DNA from: Pseudarthrobacter siccitolerans
Lineage (GTDB): Bacteria; Actinomycetota; Actinomycetes; Actinomycetales; Micrococcaceae
Assembly (NCBI RefSeq): GCF_001046895.1
Contig: NZ_CAQI01000030.1
Span: 27,215-91,214 of the forward strand
Direction: 5' to 3'
Length of the DNA: 64,000 nt
Below the pieces are notes generated by a model that was not told the origin of the DNA, did no database searches, and was given only the letters and a program-made list of their open reading frames with translations. A program made the translations under genes and the position numbers. Positions 44,770-53,771 of this stretch are shown here, in pieces; the first letter of the stretch is position 1; each line of letters opens with the position of its first letter.

Positions 44770-45747
44770 ATGAGCAACGAACAGCTGATCATCATCGGCT
44801 CCGGCCCCGCCGGCTACACCGCCGCCATCTACGCCGCCCGCGCCGGCCTGGAACCCCTGGTACTGGCCGGATCGGTCACCGCCGGGGGCGCGCTGATGAA
44901 CACCACCGAGGTGGAGAACTTTCCCGGCTTCCCCGGCGGGATCCAAGGTCCGGAGCTGATGGACGGGCTGCAGGAGCAGGCCGAGAAGTTCGGCGCCAAG
45001 GTGGTGTTCGACGACGTCACTTCCGTTGATCTCCAGGGTCACCTGAAGACCGTGGTCACCGGCGGCGGCGAAACCCATCAGGCCCCGGCGGTCATCCTGG
45101 CCACCGGTTCCGCGTACAAGGAACTCGGACTGCCGGAGGAAAAGAAGCTTAGCGGCCACGGCGTCTCCTGGTGCGCCACGTGCGACGGGTTCTTCTTCCG
45201 TGAGCAGGACATCATCGTGGTGGGCGGCGGCGACTCCGCCATGGAGGAAGCTACGTTCCTGACCCGCTTCGCGAAGTCCGTCACCGTCGTCGTCCGCCGC
45301 GAGGAGCTCCGCGCCTCCCGGATCATGGCCCAGCGGGCCAAGGACAATCCGAAGATCAGCTTCGCCTGGAACTCCGCCGTCACCGCGATCCACGGCGACG
45401 CGAAGGTCACCGGCATAACCCTCACCGACACCCGCACCGGGGCAACCCGTGAGCAGGCTGCCACCGGCATTTTTGTCGCCATCGGCCATGTTCCGCGCAC
45501 CGAGCTGCTGACCGGGCAGGTGGATTTGGACGAGGACGGCTACATCAAGGTGGATTCACCCACCACGGTCACCAACATCTCCGGCGTTTTCGCCTGCGGT
45601 GATGCCGTGGACCACCGCTACCGGCAGGCGATCACCGCGGCCGGCACAGGGTGCGCCGCGGCCCTGGACGCCGAACGCTACCTCGCCGCCCTGGACGACG
45701 CGGACAGCATCGCCACCGCGTTAGTCGAAGAACCCAGCCACGCCTAA
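44770..45747 (+). CDS. trxB: Thioredoxin reductase
   Basis: 325 residues: FAD motif [22 protein letters not shown], redox-active CATC in [16 protein letters not shown] motif [15 protein letters not shown], and C-terminal [16 protein letters not shown]. Recycles thioredoxin for ArsC; its place inside the operon implies a dedicated supply of reducing power. Confidence 0.95.
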   Translation: MSNEQLIIIGSGPAGYTAAIYAARAGLEPLVLAGSVTAGGALMNTTEVENFPGFPGGIQGPELMDGLQEQAEKFGAKVVFDDVTSVDLQGHLKTVVTGGGETHQAPAVILATGSAYKELGLPEEKKLSGHGVSWCATCDGFFFREQDIIVVGGGDSAMEEATFLTRFAKSVTVVVRREELRASRIMAQRAKDNPKISFAWNSAVTAIHGDAKVTGITLTDTRTGATREQAATGIFVAIGHVPRTELLTGQVDLDEDGYIKVDSPTTVTNISGVFACGDAVDHRYRQAITAAGTGCAAALDAERYLAALDDADSIATALVEEPSHA

Positions 45748-45775
45748 ACCGGGAACAGGGAAGGGGGTGAATCTC

Positions 45776-45832
45776 ATGACCAACGGATGCTGCGGCGACT
45801 CAGGTTGCTGCGACGACGAGGACTGCTGCTAA
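45776..45832 (+). CDS. 18-residue peptide with three Cys-Cys pairs in the arsenic operon
   Basis: ATG 45776 sits 5 bases after an excellent ribosome site (AAGGGGGTGA). The product MTNGCCGDSGCCDDEDCC has six Cys in 18 residues as three CC pairs, five Asp/Glu and no hydrophobic residue apart from Met1. It lies 28 bases after trxB and 94 before the flavoprotein gene, on the same strand. I infer a ribosomally made thiol peptide that could bind As(III) or other soft metals, like a mini-metallothionein. Alternative: a Cys-codon-rich leader acting on downstream translation. Confidence 0.7.
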   Translation: MTNGCCGDSGCCDDEDCC

Positions 45833-45926
45833 CCCCTTATCCCCGGGCGCCTGCCGGCCCCACCCCAGCCTGCAGGCGCCCCCCGGACAACAAACCGCAC
45901 CACCACTACGGATGAAAGAGGACACC

Positions 45927-47309
45927 ATGGATGCAGCGAAGAACCTCCCGGTCGCCGTGATCGGCGCCGGCCCCGTGGGCCTGGCCGCCGCGGCCCATCT
46001 GCTCGAACGGGGCCTGGAGCCGCTGATCTTTGAAGCCGGCACGACGGCGGGCGCGGCCATCGAGCACTGGCGCCACATCCGTCTCTTCTCACCGTGGCGG
46101 TTCAACACCGACCCCGCGGCCGTCCGCCTCCTCGAAGCCGCCGGCTGGGAAGCGCCCCGGCCCACCGCGCTTCCCTACGGCGGTGAGCTGATCGACAACT
46201 ACCTGGCACCCCTGGCCGCGCTGCCACAGATCCAGTCCCGCCTGCAGACCGGTGCGCGCGTCACCGCCGTCACCCGGCAGGGTATGGACAAGACGCACAT
46301 CAGGAACCGCGACACCACACCCTTCACCGTCCGGGTGGAACATGCCGACGGTGAAACCCGGGACCACACCGTGGCAGCAGTCATTGACGCCTCCGGCACC
46401 TGGTCCACCCGCAACCCCCTGGGCACCTCGGGCCTGCGGGCCATCGGCGAAGAAGCAGCACAGGACCGGATCTCGGCGCCGCTGCCCGACGTCACCGGCC
46501 GTGACCGTGCCGCCTTTGCCGGCCGCCGCGTCCTGGTGGTCGGTGCCGGCCACTCTGCGGCCAACACCCTGATCAACCTCGCCGACCTCGCCAGGGAAGA
46601 GCCGGACACGCGGATCCTGTGGGCTGTCCGGGGTGACTCAGCCGCGAAAGTATACGGGGGCGGCGACCTTGACGGGCTGCCTGCCCGCGGCCAGCTCGGC
46701 GGCCGGGTCCGCCGGCTGGTGGAGGCCGGAAAGATCGAACTGCACACCGGCTTCGGGATCAGCTCGATCAAGTCCCTGGACTCCTCCGTCACCGTCGGCG
46801 CGGTGGACGGCCGCACCATCGAGGCCGACGTCGTGGTTCCCTGCACCGGATTCCGCCCGGACCTGGACATCCTGCGCGAGCTGCGCCTCAACCTGGACCC
46901 CGCCGTCGAAGCGCCCACGGAGCTGGGCCCGCTGATCGACCCCGAATTCCACTCCTGCGGCACCGTCCCGCCGCACGGCGCCAAGCTGCTGGCCCACCCG
47001 GACAAGGACTTCTACATCGTGGGCATGAAGTCCTACGGCCGGGCCCCCACCTTCCTGCTCGCCACCGGTTACGAACAGGTCCGCTCCGTCGCCGCCGCCC
47101 TCGCCGGGGACCAGGAATCAGCGGACACCGTCCACCTCGAACTCCCCGAAACCGGCGTCTGCTCCACCGACGCCGGGACCAGCTGCGACGTTCCGGCACC
47201 TGCTTCGCGGGCGGCGGACACGGAGTCCGGATGCTGCGCGGCACCCGAACCGGTGCTGGTGGGCTTCCCGACAGGACTGGCCCACGGCCGCTCCGGCACC
47301 AACAACTAA
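45927..47309 (+). CDS. FAD-dependent oxidoreductase of the arsenic island (ArsO-like)
   Basis: 460 residues from ATG 45927 (AGAGG upstream). Two Rossmann sites: GAGPVGLAAAAHLLERGLEP for FAD at the start and VLVVGAGHSAANTL for NAD(P)H mid-protein, as in flavin monooxygenases. The C-terminal tail carries extra cysteines (TGVCSTDAGTSC and ESGCC). ArsO-type flavoproteins accompany many ars operons; the reaction is not established. Confidence 0.85.
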   Translation: MDAAKNLPVAVIGAGPVGLAAAAHLLERGLEPLIFEAGTTAGAAIEHWRHIRLFSPWRFNTDPAAVRLLEAAGWEAPRPTALPYGGELIDNYLAPLAALPQIQSRLQTGARVTAVTRQGMDKTHIRNRDTTPFTVRVEHADGETRDHTVAAVIDASGTWSTRNPLGTSGLRAIGEEAAQDRISAPLPDVTGRDRAAFAGRRVLVVGAGHSAANTLINLADLAREEPDTRILWAVRGDSAAKVYGGGDLDGLPARGQLGGRVRRLVEAGKIELHTGFGISSIKSLDSSVTVGAVDGRTIEADVVVPCTGFRPDLDILRELRLNLDPAVEAPTELGPLIDPEFHSCGTVPPHGAKLLAHPDKDFYIVGMKSYGRAPTFLLATGYEQVRSVAAALAGDQESADTVHLELPETGVCSTDAGTSCDVPAPASRAADTESGCCAAPEPVLVGFPTGLAHGRSGTNN

Positions 47310-47344
47310 CCCGCCGTCCCAGTTGCAAAGGAAAGAAACTACTT

Positions 47345-47764
47345 ATGACACAGGAAAAGACTCCGTCCGTGCTGTTCGTCTGCAGCAAGAACGGCGGCAA
47401 ATCCCAGCTCGCTGCCGGCCTCATGCGTGACCTCGCCGGAGACAAAATTGCTGTCTATTCGGCCGGCACGAAACCGGCCAAGGACCTGAACCCGCAGGCG
47501 GTGGAGTCGCTGATTGAACTCGGCATCGACGTCGCCGGCGAATACCCCAAACCGGTCACCGGCGAGGTCCTGGACAGCGTGGACGCCGTCATCGTCCTGG
47601 GCACCGAGGCCAAGCTTGAACCGGTCGAGCGCAAGCGGTTCGAAATCTGGGAAACGGACGAACCCTCGGAGCGCGGCATCGAAGGCATGGAGCGGATGCG
47701 CCTGGTCCGGGACGACATCAAGGCACGGGTCCGGGCACTCTACACGGAGCTCAGCGGGGACTGA
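47345..47764 (+). CDS. Second arsenate reductase-like protein (actinobacterial LMW-PTPase type)
   Basis: 139 residues. P-loop VCSKNGGKSQ; lacks the distal CxxxxxC pair of thioredoxin-type ArsC, like the mycothiol-dependent Corynebacterium ArsC1/ArsC2. AAGGAAAG before ATG 47345. It ends the arsenic operon and provides a thiol route parallel to arsC-trxB. Confidence 0.87.
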   Translation: MTQEKTPSVLFVCSKNGGKSQLAAGLMRDLAGDKIAVYSAGTKPAKDLNPQAVESLIELGIDVAGEYPKPVTGEVLDSVDAVIVLGTEAKLEPVERKRFEIWETDEPSERGIEGMERMRLVRDDIKARVRALYTELSGD

Positions 47765-47808
47765 TCATGTCCGCCCCGGCGCCGGCGCCTCCCCATTGAG
47801 GGGTGCCA

Positions 47809-48285
47809 ATGCCCAGTGAGGAATGGCCGGACGGTCCCATCATTCTCGGCGTCGACTGGAACTTCTCGGAGCACCTGATCAGGACTGCTGAGGCCTTGGC
47901 GGCCGCCCTGAAGGTCCATCTCGTCTGCGCGTTCGTCGACCCTGCCAGCTACCTCATCGAATGGGAACCCGTGAACCAACGCGTAGCTCTATCCCTGGAC
48001 CCAAGCATCAACGAAGAAGCCGAATTTCCGTCGGGGGAGCTGCAGGCAAAGCTTGAAGCCATTCTTGGGAAGCCGGGAGACAGGTGGTCCTTCCGTGTCC
48101 TCAACGGTGACGTCCCCAAGGCCCTCAACCGCTTGGCCGAAAACACCCATGCAGCTTTGCTCGTTGTTGGCGCAGGCCGGAAAGGAACCCTGGCTTGGCT
48201 GGACAGAACCCTCGAAGGCCCGGTGGCTGAGGCGCTTGCTCACCGCCAACAGCGGCCCGTCCTCGTCGTCCCTGAAGGCCGGTAG
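47809..48285 (+). CDS. Universal stress protein
   Basis: 158 residues, UspA fold: IILGVDWNFSEHLIRTAEALAAALKVHLVCAFVD at the start and the ATP-binding-type loop VVGAGRKGTLAWLDRTLEGPVAEALAHRQQRPVLVVP. ATG 47809 behind GAGGGG. It lies 44 bases after the arsenic operon and may be read with it. Confidence 0.85.
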   Translation: MPSEEWPDGPIILGVDWNFSEHLIRTAEALAAALKVHLVCAFVDPASYLIEWEPVNQRVALSLDPSINEEAEFPSGELQAKLEAILGKPGDRWSFRVLNGDVPKALNRLAENTHAALLVVGAGRKGTLAWLDRTLEGPVAEALAHRQQRPVLVVPEGR

Positions 48286-48308
48286 GACCGCCCGGCACCC
48301 CCACAACA

Positions 48309-48929
48309 TCACTTGGTGACCAGTTCGTCCCCGTAGCCCGAATCGCACTTGCCGTCGTGGATCACGCCGTTCCCGTCAGCCACCACGTAGTTGTCGGGGG
48401 GATCAAACACCACCGTCCGCACGCCCGTGACTTGCCTCGTGCAGCGGCGGGCAAACTCCGCGCTTTGGTCCTCGCCGCCAATCCACACGTCCAGCCAGAT
48501 GGAGGCATCCCCGAATTCTTCGGCGCCGGTGTGGCACGGACCCTCCTCGGGCGTGGGGCCGTCCCCGCAGGTGTCCTCCACGATGACGTAGCGGCGCAGA
48601 TCCGGCACGTAGATGCGGGTGCCTGGCGGGTAATCGAGGATCTGCTGGCCGGTCGCCAGTGAATGCCCGACGGCGATGGTCACCGGATCGTCGTAGGTTC
48701 CCCTTCCGCCGGCCGACTGGTGGATCACGGGGTGGCTGATGACAGGCGATCCGGCAGGGGTGTTGTCGAACCAGGTGTAGGCCGTCAGGTACACCTTGGT
48801 ACCAGGCCCGCTGGTTGTCGCGCTGGCAGTTTCCGTCTCTGACGGCGGCGGAGAGGGCGGGGCCGAACAAGCGCCAGCCGCCAGGATCAACGCCAGCGCC
48901 CCGGCCAGCGGGAAGAGTCTCTGACGCAA
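48309..48929 (-). CDS. Lipoprotein with a double-psi beta-barrel/3D-like domain
   Basis: 206 residues. TTG 48929 chosen because AAGGAGG lies 4 bases before it. Lipoprotein signal with AAGACS lipobox, a Ser/Thr/Pro linker, then a barrel (VYLTAYTWFDNTPAG, TRIYVPDLRRYVIVEDTCGDG, IWLDVWIGGED) resembling 3D/barwin domains that act on peptidoglycan. Cell-surface location expected; activity unproven. Confidence 0.75.
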   Translation of the reverse strand: MRQRLFPLAGALALILAAGACSAPPSPPPSETETASATTSGPGTKVYLTAYTWFDNTPAGSPVISHPVIHQSAGGRGTYDDPVTIAVGHSLATGQQILDYPPGTRIYVPDLRRYVIVEDTCGDGPTPEEGPCHTGAEEFGDASIWLDVWIGGEDQSAEFARRCTRQVTGVRTVVFDPPDNYVVADGNGVIHDGKCDSGYGDELVTK

Positions 48930-49105
48930 ACGGCCTCCTTCGCCTGCCACCCGGTACAGGCGGAGGGCCTCAGCCGCCCGCCCATGATGCTGCTGAGAAT
49001 ACCTGCCTAACCTGTAAGCGGGCTGCTAATTTTCCTGCCTATGTGGAAAGCCGGTCAGTACGACGGCGGCGCTCACCTTCCAGAGGCACAGGGCGGGTTC
49101 GGGGA

Positions 49106-50071
49106 TCAGCGGGAGGAGTCCGGCGTGAGCCGTGCGTCGAAGTGGCGCCGGTAGTCCGTCGGAGTGGTGGAAAAAGCCGCCGCGAAGTTCTGCCGCAGGG
49201 TCACGGCGCTGCCGAAGCCGCAGTCTGCGGCAACCTGGTCGACGGACAGGTCGGTGGTCTCCAGCAGCCGGCGCGCGGCGTCCAGCCGTCGGCTCCGGAT
49301 CCAGGCCGACGGCGTGGTCCCGGTAGTCGCCCGGAAAGACCGGACGAAGGTCCGGCGGCTCATGTGCGCCTGAGCGGCCAGGCGGTCAACATCGAGGGGC
49401 TCGCCCAGGCGGCCCAGGGCCCATTCGAGCAAGCGCGCGATCGGGTCCTCGGAGGAGCGCGGCGGCAGGGGATGCTCGATGTACTGGGCCTGGCCTCCTT
49501 CCCGGTGCGGGGCAATGACCAGGCTCCGGGCCACCTGGTTTGCGGCATCCGCTCCCAGGCGCGTCCGGACCAGATGGAGGCAGGCGTCGAGCCCTGATGC
49601 CGTGCCGGCCGACGTCAACACGTCGCCGTGGTCGATGTAGAGCACTGTCTGGTCGAGGACAACATCGGGATGCCGGACGGCGAGGGAATCGAACGCCTGC
49701 CAGTGCGTGACTGCCGTGCGCCCGGACAGCAGGCCGGCATCCGCCACCGGGATCGCGCCCAGGCAAAGGCCCATGATGGTCACCTCCCGCTGGTGCGCCC
49801 GCTGGAGCACCCGGCGCAGTGCCTCGGTAGGTGCGCGGCCGTCGTCGAACCATGAAGGAACAACGACGACGTCCGCCTGGTCCGCAGCGTCCGGGCCCTG
49901 GATGCCGCCCAGCTGGTACCCCTCTGTGGTCCGGACCTGGCCGGCCTGGTCAGAGAACAGGACGGTTTTCCAGTCACCGAGTCCCTGCCGGGCCACTTCG
50001 TCGAAGACCATCTGGGGGACCGCGAGGTGGAACATCGTGACGTCGTCGAAGGCGTACACGGCGATCCGCAT
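49106..50071 (-). CDS. GlxA-family transcriptional regulator (DJ-1/PfpI + AraC HTH)
   Basis: 321 residues. N-terminal DJ-1/PfpI domain (MRIAVYAFDDVTMFHLAVPQMVF, IMGLCLGAIPVADAGLL with the nucleophile-elbow Cys), C-terminal AraC HTH (AAQAHMSRRTFVRSFRATTGTTPSAWI). AAGGAGG directly before ATG 50071. Divergent from the isochorismatase-like gene, which it likely controls. Confidence 0.9.
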   Translation of the reverse strand: MRIAVYAFDDVTMFHLAVPQMVFDEVARQGLGDWKTVLFSDQAGQVRTTEGYQLGGIQGPDAADQADVVVVPSWFDDGRAPTEALRRVLQRAHQREVTIMGLCLGAIPVADAGLLSGRTAVTHWQAFDSLAVRHPDVVLDQTVLYIDHGDVLTSAGTASGLDACLHLVRTRLGADAANQVARSLVIAPHREGGQAQYIEHPLPPRSSEDPIARLLEWALGRLGEPLDVDRLAAQAHMSRRTFVRSFRATTGTTPSAWIRSRRLDAARRLLETTDLSVDQVAADCGFGSAVTLRQNFAAAFSTTPTDYRRHFDARLTPDSSR

Positions 50072-50193
50072 GAGGCCCTCCTTTTCATTCTGGCCTGAAT
50101 CCATCGTATATGGGCATACGTGCCACTGGTGGCGGCCGCCAAGAGCACGAAGGATGGAAAGGTACCCACCAACCGCTATCCGGGAGAACACCC

Positions 50194-50832
50194 ATGAGCA
50201 CCCCTCGCCGCGCCCTTATCCTCGTTGACGTCCAGCAGCAGTACTTCGGCGGACCCCTGGAGATCCAGTACCCGCCGCACCAGGAGTCCCTGCCGGTGAT
50301 CGCGAAGGCCATTGACGCTGCCACTGCTGCAGGCTTCCCCGTTGTGGCCGTCCAGCACAGCGCCGGCGAAGGCGCGCCGGTCTTTGCCCCCGGTACGCCG
50401 GAATTCGAACTGCACCCGGAGATCGAACGCCGCCGGACCGATGAGTGGAAGAGCCTCGTGAAGAGCTATGGCTCCGTCTACGCGGGCACGGACCTGGCCG
50501 GGTGGCTGCGCGAGCGCGAGATCGATACCGTGACCCTGGCCGGGTACATGACCAACAACTGCATCCTGGCCTCGGCGGTTGAAGCGGAGTTCCTCGGCTT
50601 CAACACCGAAGTCCTCTCGGACGCCACTGGCGCCATCAACCTCGCCAACGATGCCGGGTCCGCCGATGCGAAAATAGTGCACAGCACCCTGCTGGCATTG
50701 CTGAACTCTAACTGGGCCGCCGTCAGCACCACCGATACATGGGCAGCAGCCGCTGAGGCCGGGGAGGCGCTCGCCAAGAGCGATCTTGGCAGCTCAGCAA
50801 TAGCCGGAGCGGCGCAGCAGGTACGGGTCTAG
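50194..50832 (+). CDS. Isochorismatase-like cysteine hydrolase
   Basis: 212 residues. Catalytic triad of the family: D in ALILVDVQQQYFGG, K in WKSLVKSYGS, C in AGYMTNNCILASAVEAEF. Hydrolyses an amide or related bond of unknown substrate. GGGAGAA precedes ATG 50194. Divergent from the GlxA-type regulator. Confidence 0.9.
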   Translation: MSTPRRALILVDVQQQYFGGPLEIQYPPHQESLPVIAKAIDAATAAGFPVVAVQHSAGEGAPVFAPGTPEFELHPEIERRRTDEWKSLVKSYGSVYAGTDLAGWLREREIDTVTLAGYMTNNCILASAVEAEFLGFNTEVLSDATGAINLANDAGSADAKIVHSTLLALLNSNWAAVSTTDTWAAAAEAGEALAKSDLGSSAIAGAAQQVRV

Positions 50833-50916
50833 CGGACTGTCCCGGCTCCCCGGAAAGGGGCGAGCCGTGGCACCCGGCCCAGTGCCGCCGTCGTCCGCGT
50901 TCGTCATACTGGTCCT

Positions 50917-51459
50917 ATGCAGGCGACGACGGTGCTGGTGGAGGGCGAGAGCGACAGGATTGCTGTCGAGGCGCTGGCGTTTCGCGCTGGCCATGACCTC
51001 GCGTCCAAGCGGGTCAGCGTGGTGCCCATGGGCGGCGCAACCAGCATTGTCCACTTCCTTCACCGCTACGGCCCCGACGGCGAGCGCCACCGGCTGCTCG
51101 GCCTGTGCGATGTGGGGGAATCGCCGGGTATCGCCCGGGCGCTCGCGAGGGCAGGCATCGGATCGGGTCCGCTGGATGAGCTGGGGTTTCACGTTTGCGA
51201 GGCCGATCTGGAGGACGAGCTCATTCGCTGCCTCGGCATCGATGCGGTCCTCAACGTCATCGCCGGCCAAGGCGAGCTTGCGTCGTTCCGGGTCCTTCAA
51301 CAGCAGCCATCCCAGCGGGAGCAGCCCGTTTCAGCACAGCTCCGGCGGTTCTTCGCGGGACGCAGCGGCAACAAGATCCGCTACGCCCGGCTGCTCGTCG
51401 ACGCCTTGCCGCCGGGACAGGCACCCCTACCGCTGGCCCGGCTTGTCGCCTCCTTCTGA
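50917..51459 (+). CDS. Standalone TOPRIM-domain protein (OLD-family-like)
   Basis: 180 residues. TOPRIM motifs VLVEGESDRIAVEAL (Glu) and GLCDVGES, followed by CEADLEDELIRCLG, as in the C-terminal nuclease half of OLD proteins, but with no ABC ATPase domain and no ATPase gene beside it. Class annotated as TOPRIM nucleotidyl transferase/hydrolase. Nuclease activity and defence role are possible but unproven. Confidence 0.8.
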   Translation: MQATTVLVEGESDRIAVEALAFRAGHDLASKRVSVVPMGGATSIVHFLHRYGPDGERHRLLGLCDVGESPGIARALARAGIGSGPLDELGFHVCEADLEDELIRCLGIDAVLNVIAGQGELASFRVLQQQPSQREQPVSAQLRRFFAGRSGNKIRYARLLVDALPPGQAPLPLARLVASF

Positions 51460-51474
51460 AAGTCCTGCGCTCCT

Positions 51475-52107
51475 TCAGTCGATTTCTTCCCCAGCCAACG
51501 CCTTCGCGGCCAGCCATTCTTCCCCGGCTACCTCCCAGACCTCTTTTGCCGCGCGGAGATTGAGGACAACGATGATCGTGCCAAGCACTAGATCGGGCCA
51601 TCCGGAGGCCGTCCAGAGCGTCAGGACACCCATGGCAATGATGGCGAGATTGACCAGCACGTCATTGCGGGCCGAGAGGAATGCCGCCCTGGCCATGGAA
51701 CTGCCGTGGTGGCGGAACCTGGCCAAGACGAGCGAGCAGGCCAGGTTCACCGCCACCGCACCACCGGCTGTTACCACCAGCGACAGGGGATCCGGAGGCT
51801 CCGGATTGCTGAATTTGCTGATGGCCTGCCACGCCGCCGCCAATGCCGGAACCAGGATGAAGACGGCCATGGCCTTCCCGGCAAGCGCTTGGCGGTGCAG
51901 CGACCAGCCCAGCGCCAGGAAGATCAACAGATTGATCGCCGTGTCTTCGAGGAAGTCCACGCTGTCGGCGAACAGGGATACCGATCCAATGGCCAAGGCC
52001 ACCGTGAACTCGACAAAGAAATAAACCAGGTTGAGCCCTGCCACGAGCAGAACCACCCGCTTGAGCCGCCGGCTTAGCTGCCCATGGGCACCCGGGTCAG
52101 TATTCAT
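51475..52107 (-). CDS. Cation diffusion facilitator-like transporter, no C-terminal domain
   Basis: 210 residues with six hydrophobic segments; metal-site aspartates in LFADSVDFLEDTAIN (TM2) and ARNDVLVNLAI (TM5). It ends right after TM6, lacking the cytoplasmic dimerisation domain of typical CDF proteins. Short CDF proteins of this type exist, so it may be complete. Convergent with the TOPRIM gene (15 bases between stops). Confidence 0.85.
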   Translation of the reverse strand: MNTDPGAHGQLSRRLKRVVLLVAGLNLVYFFVEFTVALAIGSVSLFADSVDFLEDTAINLLIFLALGWSLHRQALAGKAMAVFILVPALAAAWQAISKFSNPEPPDPLSLVVTAGGAVAVNLACSLVLARFRHHGSSMARAAFLSARNDVLVNLAIIAMGVLTLWTASGWPDLVLGTIIVVLNLRAAKEVWEVAGEEWLAAKALAGEEID

Positions 52108-52263
52108 CGCGGCTCTTTCTGCGGAAGTCGGTGCTCGGTCCTTGAAGACTAGGATCCATCATCTCTGATTGAACCCATCCAACTGCCCCGCTCCTCCGAA
52201 TGCCATCTGGTTGTGCCTGCCAATCTGGCGGGCCGTTGAGGGCACGGAAAGGTTGAGTGGCAG

Positions 52264-53010
52264 ATGGGGGAGCGCGGTGTTGCCGTAGTAATTGAGGACG
52301 ACGACGACACCAGGACCAGCCTGACCGCACTGCTGCATCAATCGGGCTTCGCCGTGCACGCCAGGTCCTCAGGCCTGGACGGCGTTGAGGCGGTCCGCGA
52401 ACACCAGCCGCGCCTTGTCATCGTGGACCTCGCGCTCGCCGATTTCGACGGCGTTGAAGCCTCCCGGCGGATCCGCCTCTTCAGCGACGCCTACCTCATC
52501 ATCCTGGCCGCCGGCGCTGACGAGGCCGACGCCGTAATGGGCCTGACGGCCGGCGCCGACGACTACATCCCCAAGCCCTTCCGTCCCGGGGAGCTGCGGG
52601 CCCGGATCGCCGCCCTGCTCCGCCGGCCCCTTATGCTGCAGCCCGCGGGGGAGGTTCCCGAGGAGGAAGCTGCGCAACCCATTCCCCATCCTGACTTCGA
52701 TCACAAGGGGTTGACGCTCCATGCGGGCCTGCGCCGTGTTGCGGTGGACGGCTCGGCGGTGGAACTCACCCAGACCCAGTTCGACGTTCTCCTGTGCCTG
52801 ATGAAGAACGGCCGGACCATCCAAACCAAGGCTGACCTGGTCCGCTGGCTGCGCAGCGAGCCCTACAACACCGGCTCGTCCGTCACTATCCGGGAACTGC
52901 GGGCGGTGGAGGTGCACGTGAGCAACCTCCGCAAACGGCTTGGGGACAGCTGGCGGAATCCCCGCTGGCTGGAAACCGTTCACGGCCTTGGATACCGGAT
53001 GACGCCCTAG
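52264..53010 (+). CDS. Orphan OmpR/PhoB-type response regulator
   Basis: 248 residues: receiver domain with EDDDD acidic pocket, phospho-acceptor in VDLALADFDG and YIPKPF lysine, but Ala where the switch Thr/Ser normally lies (LIILAAGADE). C-terminal winged helix (VELTQTQFDVLLCLMKN, VEVHVSNLRKRLG). No histidine kinase is adjacent. Its stop overlaps the 3' end of the convergent permease gene by 4 bases. Confidence 0.9.
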   Translation: MGERGVAVVIEDDDDTRTSLTALLHQSGFAVHARSSGLDGVEAVREHQPRLVIVDLALADFDGVEASRRIRLFSDAYLIILAAGADEADAVMGLTAGADDYIPKPFRPGELRARIAALLRRPLMLQPAGEVPEEEAAQPIPHPDFDHKGLTLHAGLRRVAVDGSAVELTQTQFDVLLCLMKNGRTIQTKADLVRWLRSEPYNTGSSVTIRELRAVEVHVSNLRKRLGDSWRNPRWLETVHGLGYRMTP

Positions 53011-53771
53011 CTGATTTTGCGGCGGTAGATGGATGCCGCAAAGGCGTAGGCGATGACGAGGATCCCCGCGAGCCAGGCCAGGGTGCCCCAGATGTCGCTG
53101 CCCACGGGCTCCTGGGCAAACAGGGCCCGGATGGTGTTCACGATGGACGTGACGGGCTGGTTCTCGGCGAACCAGGCCACGGGACCGGGCATCGAGCCGG
53201 TGGGTACAAACGCGGAGCTGATGAAGGGCAGGAAGATCAGGGGATAGCTGAAGCCGCTGGCGCCGTCGACGCTCTTCGCGGAAAGCCCCGCGATCACCGC
53301 GATCCAGGTCAGCGCCAGGATAAACAGGACCAGGAGGCCGGCCACCCCGAGCCAGGCGGCCGGGGAGGCGCCGGTGCGGAACCCCATCAGCAGGGCGACG
53401 CCGATCACCACCGCCACCGACACCACATTCGCTGCCAGGGACGTGAGCACATGCGCCCAGAGCACGCTGGACCTCGCGATGGGCATGGACTGGAAGCGTT
53501 CGAAGATGCCGCCCTGCAGGTCCAGGAACAGGCGGTAGGCGGTGTAGGCGACGCCGGACGCGATGGTGATGAGCAGGATGCCGGGAAGCATGTAGTTGAC
53601 GTACGACTCATCGGATCCGGTGTTGATGGCGCCGCCGAACACGTAAACGAACAGCAGCATCAGCGCGATGGGGGTGACCGCCGTCGTAATGATGGTGTCC
53701 GGGCTGCGCAGGATGTGGCGCAGGGAGCGGCTGGTGAGGACCCGGGTGTCGCCGAGGGCGTGCGCGGTCAT
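53007..53771 (-). CDS. ABC-2 permease (DrrB-like)
   Basis: 254 residues, six membrane helices, ABC-2 pattern (RHILRSPDTIITTAVTPIALMLLFVYVFGG, GIFERFQSMPIARSSVLWAHVL). ATG 53771 overlaps the stop of the ATPase gene. Together they form a daunorubicin-resistance-type exporter. Confidence 0.9.
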   Translation of the reverse strand: MTAHALGDTRVLTSRSLRHILRSPDTIITTAVTPIALMLLFVYVFGGAINTGSDESYVNYMLPGILLITIASGVAYTAYRLFLDLQGGIFERFQSMPIARSSVLWAHVLTSLAANVVSVAVVIGVALLMGFRTGASPAAWLGVAGLLVLFILALTWIAVIAGLSAKSVDGASGFSYPLIFLPFISSAFVPTGSMPGPVAWFAENQPVTSIVNTIRALFAQEPVGSDIWGTLAWLAGILVIAYAFAASIYRRKIS

